Source: Rhynchopus sp. YZ270_cl-10 (lineage: Eukaryota > Euglenozoa > Diplonemea > Diplonemida > Diplonemidae). Taken from it: a DNA stretch of 64,000 nt. The translations under genes were made by a program, and so were the position numbers. The stretch spans positions 1,054,001 through 1,118,000 of the forward strand of contig OZ037913.1 of NCBI GenBank assembly GCA_964035575.1. The letters are read 5' to 3'. This document shows, piece after piece, positions 45,901 to 53,108 of this stretch (the first letter of the stretch is position 1; each line of letters begins with the position of its first letter). Below the pieces are notes generated by a model. That model searched no databases. It saw only the letters and a program-made list of their open reading frames with translations, and had not been told where the DNA came from.

Positions 45901-47890
45901 TGCACCCTTCTCTCTGGACCTGTACTACACTGTGTACGGACCTGCGACAGACGTATGTCATGCACAACTTCAAACTCCATTCATTCCACACCCACACCAC
46001 AGCCCTACTCGACGGACATCTACAACCAGTCGCAGAACGCTGCTGAGGCGCAGAGTCTTGCGGACGAGGACGACTCGAAGACCGCGATCATCATCATGTC
46101 CGTTGTGTTCGCGTCGTGCTGCCTGTGCATGAGTCTGCTCATTGCCATCTGGAAGTACCGTGAGCAGCAGGCCGACCAGGAGAAGGAGACCACAGAGGAG
46201 CTTCTCAAGCAGCTTGACGCCGACAGCGACTACGAGGAGTACGAGGACTTCCTTACCATCTACAAGGAGGCGCACGAGCCCATGGGGATCATGTGGGACG
46301 ACCACACGCTGCTTGTTGGTGTCTGCGGTATGTTTGTTTTCCTACCACCCCATGCACACATATGCCACCTCAAACCCACACCCAACCATCCACGCATTCA
46401 CAGACAACACTGCCGCTGCCGACCACGGCGCAGAGCGCTTCCGCAACCGTCGTGTCATCCGCGTCAACGGCACCAAGGTCACACGTCTGCACGAGATCCG
46501 CGAGATTGTCGAAGGCGAGCCTGTCGTCACCCTCGAGTTCGAGCCGCGCTCCGCCTCCATCTGCATCTGCCTTGCCGAGGCGCTGGTTGACTTCGACGAG
46601 GACAGCTTCCTGTACACCTTTGCCGAGCGTGTGTCGTACTCCCTTGACCTTATGGACTTCAGCGACATGGACATGGAGATGCAGAGTTCTGAGGAGGTCA
46701 ACGGCGAGCTCCAACTTGTTATCAAATTCTTCGGTCTCACCGGTGAGCAGGTTGCGGCCATCGTCGATATGTGCATCACACCCGGAAACGACATCAAGAA
46801 CGGCCTCCCCATCATCGGTGCCTACCTCAACGGAGCAGGGAAGAAGACTGTGCCCAAGCTGTGGGTGTCGTGCCAGTGGCTGTCCGAAGCGGCAGAGTGC
46901 TCTGGGGTGTACCTTCCGATGCCGAACACACTGCAGAACGGTCTCCCTGTCTGGCAGCACGCACCCTCGGACCATTGGATGTACGCAACTGCGTCTGGCT
47001 TCTGGACGATTGTCTCGGACCGCACTCTCATCGGCAGCGACGTCACAACAAGCTACGTGCTGCGCTCCAGCATCCAGCACCGTGGTGCACTCCCGCACGT
47101 CATCAACAAGTGGCGCACACCGCTTCGCGAGGACCCACACACCGTTGTCTCCCTCAAGGAACCACGTGCACACGAGTTTGTTGTGGGACAGAAGGTTGTC
47201 TTCCCGCAGGACGTGCAGCTCGAGGGCGACGGCTGCTTCATCAGCAAGGACTCCATGGGTCTGGTCATGTGCGCACTGGAATCGAACATGGTGCAGGTGT
47301 GCCTCCTCAACGAGGAGTACGACGTCGTCACCATCTCTGCGGAGTCTCTCGACAGCCCCGACGGACCGCGTGTCAGCGTGCTGCACGAGGAGCGTTGGAT
47401 GGACGCGACGATTGTGAAGGAGGCGCGCGACGAGGTGGGCGACGAGATCGTGAAGGTGCGCTTCGACTGCAGCCTGTGCCCCCCGATGTGGGTGGACAAG
47501 GACAAGCTGCGGATCAAGCTGCCGGATGTGTTCACCATTGGAGACACTGTGCGTGTCAGTGGCGACGAGGGCTTGGGTGCCTTGGAGAAGGGCGAGACGG
47601 GCGAGGTCATTGCGTGCAGCGACGGCGGGCAGGCACGCCCGTACCTGGTCTCGGGCCCGTACGCCTCGCACTGGTACGCGCCGCACCAGATCGAGAAGGT
47701 GACCACCCTGCAGGCCATGGATCGCACCCGCTCGCTGCCCTTCGGCGACGACGACGTGGCAGGCGAGTACTCCGCCACCCACGTCGAGTCCATGTCCTCT
47801 GCGCCATACGGCATGCAGGAAGAAGTCTCCCACATTCCTTCCATGAACATCATGCACGACCGCAAGAGAAACCCTGAGAAGGAGGATTAA
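39934..47890 (+). CDS. Giant PAN/Apple-repeat, C-type-lectin-like receptor with TM and PDZ-like tail (paralog 2)
   Basis: Exons are 39934-44766, 44811-45031, 45123-45248, 45308-45816, 45885-45952, 46003-46327 and 46404-47890, 2522 residues with no frame break. A signal peptide (FAVLLLAALHANA) is followed by nine PAN/Apple modules to about residue 740 and a SEA-like region to about 1010. Two more PAN modules reach about 1228, with an EGF-like module at 1232-1279 and a C-type lectin-like domain at 1430-1547 (YWVGATCDTDCSTAAQWKW). A membrane-proximal EGF-like part and one TM segment (about 1945-1967, IIIMSVVFASCCLCMSLLIA) follow. The cytoplasmic tail has a PDZ-like domain (about 2000-2075), a 'NGLPVWQHAPSDHWMY' module (about 2180-2250) and two SH3-like segments. 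It is probably a surface adhesion or recognition receptor with intracellular scaffolding (inference). It has three more introns than paralog 1. The ATG follows an A-rich leader. Confidence 0.92.
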
Positions 47891-48618
47891 GACTGACCTC
47901 AAAAAAAGTGATAAGAATTTCAAATGGGGAACGGGGTGAACGGCCAAGACATGATTTTTTTTGAAGCAAATCGTTAAAAATAGGTATTTGAAAAGATGAC
48001 ACCCGAAGCAAAATTTTGATAAAAAAATCTGAAAAATAAAAGAACATGGGTAGTTGCGACACGAAGGTATTGCAACTTCCGTGTATTTGTTTTTCTTCCA
48101 AAAGCCCTCTGTTTTATTTTTTTTATGTTTTACTTCCCTCCCTTTTTCTCCCCATCGCCCTCCCCTTCTTTTTTGTGAGGTATATTCATCCATATTTGTG
48201 GAAGTAATCCTACTTTGCTTTCGAGGAAGATAGGCTGTAGTTATTACTGACATTTGCAATTTGCCGGGAACTATTTTTACCCAATATTCGGAGCAACAGA
48301 AAAATGTTGAAGAACAAAAAAAGCAGTTTGTATGCCCGAAGGGTATGTGTGTAGGGGTCAGCTATTTGGACACCTTTATTTTTTTTTTCACTCTCAGGTT
48401 GTTGTTGTTTTTTTCGTTAAAGCATTTTGTGTGTCTGCAACACCAGATCACACAAGCTTAACAGAATTACCAGCGTTTTCCTTTGCGGCTACCTTTCTTT
48501 CTTCGGCAACCAAACACAGTGAGACAGGCATTTATCACACAACCACCTTTCTTTTTTTTCCTTCCATTTTCCCTTTTCCAATTTCTCTTTTTAGTCATGT
48601 TCACGTATCAACCCTTTG

Positions 48619-48650
48619 GATGTGTGTACACGAGAGGCACACCCATCTTA
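48619..48650 (+). ncRNA. GAGAGG-family hairpin (TGTGT stem)
   Basis: Base GATG/CATC, upper stem TGTGT/GCACA (one G-U), loop with ACGAGAG, then TTATAG. Confidence 0.7.
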
Positions 48651-48835
48651 TAGTGTAACATGACAAACAACTGGCACAGACACAGCACAGCCCCATATTA
48701 TGTGCGAGTCTGATGTCGTATTTTCCCTCCTTTTTTTTTTTTGTCTCCAATTTTTTTTTGAAAAAAAAAGTTTTACATTTTCGTATGCACGCAGGTTTGG
48801 TCTATTGTGAGATGTGTATGTGAAGTGGATTCGTT

Positions 48836-48900
48836 TGTGCTTTCGGATGGCTGGCATCGTACAGTGGGTCAGTCGGAGGTGCCTGCATTAATAACTTCAC
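48836..48900 (+). repeat. Dispersed spacer repeat (TCGGAGGTGCCTGCAT family), copy 3
   Basis: TTGTGCTTTCGGATGGCTGG, CATCGTACAGTGGGTCAGTC, GGAGGTGCCTGCATTAATAA, CTTCAC. Nearly identical to 27475-27540, more than 21 kb away. A weaker relative (GTGCTTTTATCCTGAGG, TTGGCATCGTTA) lies at about 55499-55528. Confidence 0.85.
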
Positions 48901-49450
48901 TATTCAACTTTCAACCTTTTTTTTTGTTGTTGTTTCATGTGGATCCTTACGAGAGGGTTCGTCATAACTTTCAAAAAATATTTTGTTTTGATTTTTTTCC
49001 CTATTTTTTTTTATTCGAAAGGCCAACCGGTTCTGAAAAAAACTTTATTTTTGTTGTTTTGTTGTTGTTTTTCTTATAAAACATATTATCAAACTGAACA
49101 CTTTATTCAGCATTTTTTTTATCTTAGGGAGGAACTCTCAAATACGAGAAACCAAAAAAGGCAAAAAAGGGATATTTTTTTAAACCATCTCCCAATTACC
49201 TACAATGGTGTCTAAGGTTGCAAAGTACACAAAGACTTTGTAAAAGACTTTGCCACAAAAGGCTTTTATCAAAAGATCAACACCTGTTAAATAATCGTAT
49301 CAAATCGTTGCCAAATCATGAGGGCAGGGAACACTCACACGGCTATAAATGGTAGTGTGTGGGTGTGTCTTTTTATGCAAAGAGGAAAGTGAGCAATAAG
49401 GTCGGGCTTCGTCTCATCTGACGAAAATGAGTATTTTTTTTTTGTTCTTT

Positions 49451-49505
49451 GCATGAGCACGACCGAGCTGTGTTACAGCACGTTTCAACTACTCTATTTA
49501 TGTAC
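49451..49505 (+). repeat. CATGAGC...AGCACG repeat, copy 2
   Basis: CATGAGCACGACCGAGCTGT, GTTACAGCACGTTTC, AACTACTC, TATTTA. Partner of 30279-30342. Confidence 0.75.
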
Positions 49506-49729
49506 CCACCAACGCCTAGAAAATACGGCTCTGGGTACTTCCAATTATATCCTTCCTTTTTTTTTTTGAATTTTTCGCTGTTTTTCTCTTTTTGCACTTA
49601 CTTTATCACCTCTTTTGTCTTCCATCATTTTGGAGGTGTGGTACACGCGGGTTTTTTCGTTATGGAAAAAAGGGTGTTTTTTTTCTCTCTTAAAGTATAC
49701 CCCTTTTCCCTGACATTTCTTTCTTCTTG

Positions 49730-49750
49730 ATGGGCCTTCAGAAGGCCCAT
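49730..49750. repeat. 9-bp perfect hairpin with CAG loop
   Basis: ATGGGCCTT / AAGGCCCAT, followed closely by a long A run. Confidence 0.6.
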
Positions 49751-49977
49751 TCGTTCTTTCAAAAAAAAAAAAAAAATTGGTTTTTTTTTTATGGTGGGTC
49801 TCTTACGCCCTCTTCCTCCTCTCTTTTTCACGTTCACCTTCCCCCGGAAAATACACATGGTGGGGTGTGTGTTTTTGTTTTGATGTTTTACTGGCTTGCC
49901 TGTTCGTTGGCAAAGTCAGTCTCAAAGCGATCCCCTATCCCCCCCCTTTTATCTGCTTTATCTGCTTTATTTGCTTG

Positions 49978-50034
49978 ATTTTTGAGTTTTAACTTTTGTG
50001 GCGCTTCGCGCCACAAAAGTTAAAACTCAAAAAT
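49978..50034. repeat. 27-bp perfect inverted repeat with 3-base loop
   Basis: Left arm 49978-50004 ends in TTTTGTGGCGC, the loop is TTC, and right arm 50008-50034 starts with GCGCCACAAAA. The 27 pairs are perfect. It is followed at once by a GAGAGG-type hairpin at 50039. A perfect stem this long is unlikely to be old unless selected. Confidence 0.9.
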
Positions 50035-50038
50035 TAGG

Positions 50039-50072
50039 AAGTGACTAAACACAGAGAGGTGTAGGTTTATTG
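50039..50072 (+). ncRNA. GAGAGG-family hairpin (CTA..CAC stem)
   Basis: AAGTGACTA-AA-CAC, loop AGAGAG, GTGTAG, then GTTTATTG. The upper stem is CAC/GTG plus CTA/TAG with an AA bulge, another stem variant around the same loop. Confidence 0.55.
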
Positions 50073-50235
50073 ACCAATTTTTTTTCCCCCTCTTTTTTTC
50101 TTTTCAGTGTTTAGCACAAAAAAAAAAAATGGGGAGGTGGAGGAGGACGGAAGGTACGAAAGAGATCACCGTAGGTGGTGGTCTTTTTTTTCGGGGGAAA
50201 AAAAAACAAAGGAAAAAGGAAAAGATAAGGAGGTT

Positions 50236-50283
50236 ATAGTGGAGTTCATCCTCGGGTGTCTACACTAATACAACCAAGTTTTC
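50236..50283 (+). repeat. TACACTAATACAACCAAG repeat, copy 1
   Basis: ATAGTGGAG, CTCGGGTGTC, then TACACTAATACAACCAAGTT. Shared with 62536-62584; AGTG/CACT pairing closes a hairpin in both. A weaker relative (CATCCTTGGGTGTTC, CAACCAAGCTTTC) is near 57808-57850. Confidence 0.8.
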
Positions 50284-50964
50284 AGAAAAAGGAAAACAAT
50301 GAGTAAAGGAATGGTCTTTAAACTGACCGGAGTTTTATTTTTTTTGGTGTATTTTAGTACCCAAACTACGCAGTTTTTATTTTTATTTTTTTACGCTTTT
50401 TTTGGATGAGGTTACATCAACTGATAGAGAGAGATCACGGACAGAACAACTTTTTTGGGGGTTTTTTTTCTGTTAAAACTGAAATCACCCCCTCTCCTGT
50501 TGTTCTTTTTGAAGTATCTCGAAGACAAACCAACTTTCAAATTTTTTTTTTCTTTGCAATCACAAGAAATTAAAGCACACAAAGAGATTTTCACTAATTT
50601 GGCTAACCTCATGGCAAACACATAACGTTGCCAAGACTCCAGATTAATGTTGATCTCTATTACAGAATCTTTGGAATTTTTTTTTAAAATCCCCCATACG
50701 CTGAGCTGAGGGGGGGAAGCAAAAGGTGAAGGAAAAAATCAGTCTTTTCCCCCCACCCCTTTTTGATCAGAACATTTTTTTTTCCCCTTTCCCCCCAAAA
50801 AGAATACCCCATATCGACGAGAGTTGTTTAGTTACAAAAAACATGTTTTTTTTTTTGGCTTCCGGGTGGTCTCTTTACTTCATGATAAAAAATGCATTTT
50901 TTTTGATTTGGCTTTGGTCTTGGTCTTTGGCTCCCCCACCTCTTCTCCCTTCACCCCTTTCTTC

Positions 50965-50999
50965 AAGATGAGTGTGCAAAGAAGTGCTACACTCATCTT
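50965..50999 (+). ncRNA. GAGAGG-family-like hairpin with 11-bp perfect stem
   Basis: AAGATGAGTGT / ACACTCATCTT, 11 perfect pairs, with a 13-base loop GCAAAGAAGTGCT. The base matches the family; the apical loop is replaced. Confidence 0.55.
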
Positions 51000-51517
51000 T
51001 CTTTTCAAAAAAAAATTTTTTTTTTCAATTGTTTTGACCAAGATATTAAACGAAGGTTTTTACAACACAACAAAAAAAAACGTCAAAATAACCATTCTCC
51101 ATCTCCCCTCCCAAAGGAACGGCTGCCCTGGTTTCCCCCCACACGAAATCACTGCCAAATATACTTCTTTTTTTCTCCTTCTTTTTTTGTTTTATTTGTT
51201 TTGCCTTCCCCCCCCCCCCCCGAAAAAAAAAAAAGATGACCACCCCACCCATTTTTTCGTGTCCTCACATTCCCTCTATTCCCTCACTGAAACCTTGGTT
51301 TTAGTTGCGCTGTGCAAAATTGGACTATGAAAAAAGGGAGAGATTCCTTTCACTAAGCTCTCACAGCCTGTTGCGTGTCTCACGGAGACGATCATAGATG
51401 GCACAATGGCCCAAAAATATTTTGTCAAGTACTCAAAATAACTCAAACCTTCCACACTTACCCTTTAAATCCTCACACAGAACACTTTTATACTACCTTC
51501 AAGCGTTCCCCCTAATA

Positions 51518-52174
51518 ATGCCGACCGGAATCCTGAACACACACCCCTTCTCGCAGCCTGGGCGCTCCGTGTCGTGGTTCGCTGCCTACGCCAAGTCTGA
51601 TGTTGAGGTGCGCACTGTCGAGTTTCTGAAGGGCGAGCAGAAGCACCCTGACTACGTTGCGAAGTTCCCTTCCGCCGAAGTCCCTACGTACGAGGAGGGT
51701 GAGTTCTACTTGGCGGAGAGTGCTGCAATCCTTCAGTACCTTGCTGCTGACCACGCCATTGTGCCGAAGGACAAGAAGCAGCAGGCAAAGGTGCAGCAAT
51801 ACATTGCAGCGAACCTTGCCAAGGTGCGCACGATCAGTGCAGAGCTCGTTGCACCCATCCTTTTTGCCAAGCCAGAGGACGTTGCCGCACTGGCCAAGAA
51901 GGGTATCGAGGAGGTGACCCCGGTCCTGAAGCATTACGACGCACTTCTCGCAAAGCAGAGCTTCGTGGCAGGTGACACCCTCTCGCTTGCGGACTTCCTT
52001 TTCACCCCGGAGGTGGATCAGCTCCCCCTCGTGAAGGAGCTCATTGATGAGGACCTGCTCACAGCGTACCCCTCCATCCGGGCTTACCTTGAGCGTCTGA
52101 ACGAAGTGGAAGGGTACACTGCGAACTTCGCGGCTGCAAGCGCATGGCTAACAGTGCTGAAGGCTTCTGCGTGA
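51518..52174 (+). CDS. Glutathione S-transferase-like protein
   Basis: Single exon, 218 residues, the usual cytosolic GST length. The N-terminal thioredoxin fold spans about residues 1-76 (HPFSQPGRSVSWF, then EVPTYEEGEFYLAESAAILQYL, shown in part). The glutathione-binding ESxAI motif is present, and the Ser near residue 12 is a possible catalytic Ser as in theta-class enzymes. The helical C-terminal domain spans about 88-218, with the GDTLSLADFLF capping motif typical of the superfamily. The family conjugates glutathione to electrophiles in the cytosol. The TVEFLKGEQKHPDYVA segment is closest in style to theta-class enzymes. The ATG lies 37 nt after CACACAG. Codon use is typical of the window. 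Confidence 0.92.
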   Translation: MPTGILNTHPFSQPGRSVSWFAAYAKSDVEVRTVEFLKGEQKHPDYVAKFPSAEVPTYEEGEFYLAESAAILQYLAADHAIVPKDKKQQAKVQQYIAANLAKVRTISAELVAPILFAKPEDVAALAKKGIEEVTPVLKHYDALLAKQSFVAGDTLSLADFLFTPEVDQLPLVKELIDEDLLTAYPSIRAYLERLNEVEGYTANFAAASAWLTVLKASA

Positions 52175-52325
52175 AGAATCGAGTGTTCCCTTGCTCTGCC
52201 TTGAGAGTCTTTATGTTTAGGTCTCATGCACAAAAGGTTATTCCCCGCAGAGAGTGCCTGCAGAGTCTGATACTGTGTTTGTACTTTCATAATTACAATA
52301 ATCACTTTTTCTCTTTGTTTTATTG

Positions 52326-52357
52326 GATCCTGAGCAAGGCTAACAAAGCTCAGGATC
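52326..52357 (+). repeat. 10-bp perfect hairpin
   Basis: GATCCTGAGC / GCTCAGGATC around a 12-base loop AAGGCTAACAAA. CTGAGC/GCTCAG is the same upper stem as the family hairpin 49 bases downstream at 52406. Confidence 0.6.
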
Positions 52358-52405
52358 ACATCACACCAACTCTTCTATTTTCTAGTGTCTTTTCGTTTCG
52401 TTTTC

Positions 52406-52440
52406 AAGGTGGCTGAGCACGAGAGGCTCAGGACCATCTT
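52406..52440 (+). ncRNA. GAGAGG-family hairpin (CTGAGC stem)
   Basis: Base AAGGTG/CATCTT, upper stem CTGAGC/GCTCAG, loop ACGAGAG. Compared with 63821 the A-T pair is replaced by G-C on both sides, a compensatory change. Confidence 0.75.
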
Positions 52441-52460
52441 ACCAACCTTGTCCTTTGAGA

Positions 52461-52495
52461 TGTAAGATGTGTGCGAGAGGCACATTCATCTTACA
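52461..52495 (+). ncRNA. GAGAGG-family hairpin, best-paired copy
   Basis: Base TGTAAGATG/CATCTTACA (9 bp), upper stem TGTGC/GCACA, loop GAGAG. The pairing reaches through the CTTACA tail that is only single-stranded in other copies. Confidence 0.75.
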
Positions 52496-52572
52496 ACACA
52501 CAGCTTTCTTTGTTGAGCTCTGGTCCTGGAGGAGTGGTCCGTATGGACTGCTCCTTCGAGTCCATTGTTATT

Positions 52573-52603
52573 AGATGTGTGCACAGGAGGCACACTTCAT
52601 CTT
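52573..52603 (+). ncRNA. GAGAGG-family hairpin (TGTGC stem)
   Basis: Base AGATG/CATCTT, upper stem TGTGC/GCACA, loop ACAGGAG. Confidence 0.65.
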
Positions 52604-52649
52604 CAGTATTTCTTTTATTTTGTTCGGGGCACTTTTTCTCTTTATTTTC

Positions 52650-52679
52650 GATGTGCATGCACGAGAGTCCACTCATCTT
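52650..52679 (+). ncRNA. Diverged GAGAGG-family hairpin
   Basis: GATGTGCATGC, loop ACGAGAG, TCCACTCATCTT. Loop and base are kept; the upper stem pairs poorly. Confidence 0.5.
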
Positions 52680-53108
52680 TCAATTTTTTCCTCTTTATTT
52701 CCCTATCTTAAGACGAACTACACCCTTTTCGTAGCACAATAATAAAAAAAAGAAAATATGACTTCGACCAAAACATTGGGCACTCCCCTTTCCACAAGGT
52801 TTGCACATTCAGTGATTTCCGTGGCGTCCTCCTGTGTCTTGCTACTTACCATCTCGCTTTTGTTCAGCCAACAACCAAGAACAGAACAATAAAAAAGGTC
52901 TATTCTTTCCCCTTTCTCCCCTTATTTGATCCCCACAAAAACTTAATAACAAACCATTCAAACTCCCCTCATTTGACCCCCCTCCTCATCATCCTCCCCT
53001 ACTCACAGGAAAAAGAAGCCTCTTTTCCGGAGGTTTTTTTCCTCCACTCAACCCTTTCTCTTCTCTTCTTTTTCCTTCTGTCTTTTTTATCAAAATAACA
53101 AACCAATA

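Larger units (their letters stand above)
47891..51517. other. Long spacer with perfect hairpins and several repeat families
   Basis: No gene was recognised in 3.6 kb. It holds a GAGAGG hairpin at 48619, the TCGGAGG repeat at 48836, a CATGAGC repeat at 49451, a 9-bp hairpin at 49730-49750 and a 27-bp perfect hairpin at 49978-50034. It also holds hairpins at 50039 and 50965 and a repeat at 50236 shared with 62536. Long A, T and C runs fill the rest. Confidence 0.7.
52175..53108. other. Spacer with a cluster of four GAGAGG hairpins
   Basis: Within about 350 bases there is a 10-bp hairpin (52326-52357) and family members at 52406, 52461, 52573 and 52650. The remainder, 52700-53108, is pyrimidine-rich leader DNA before the F-box gene. 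Confidence 0.75.
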
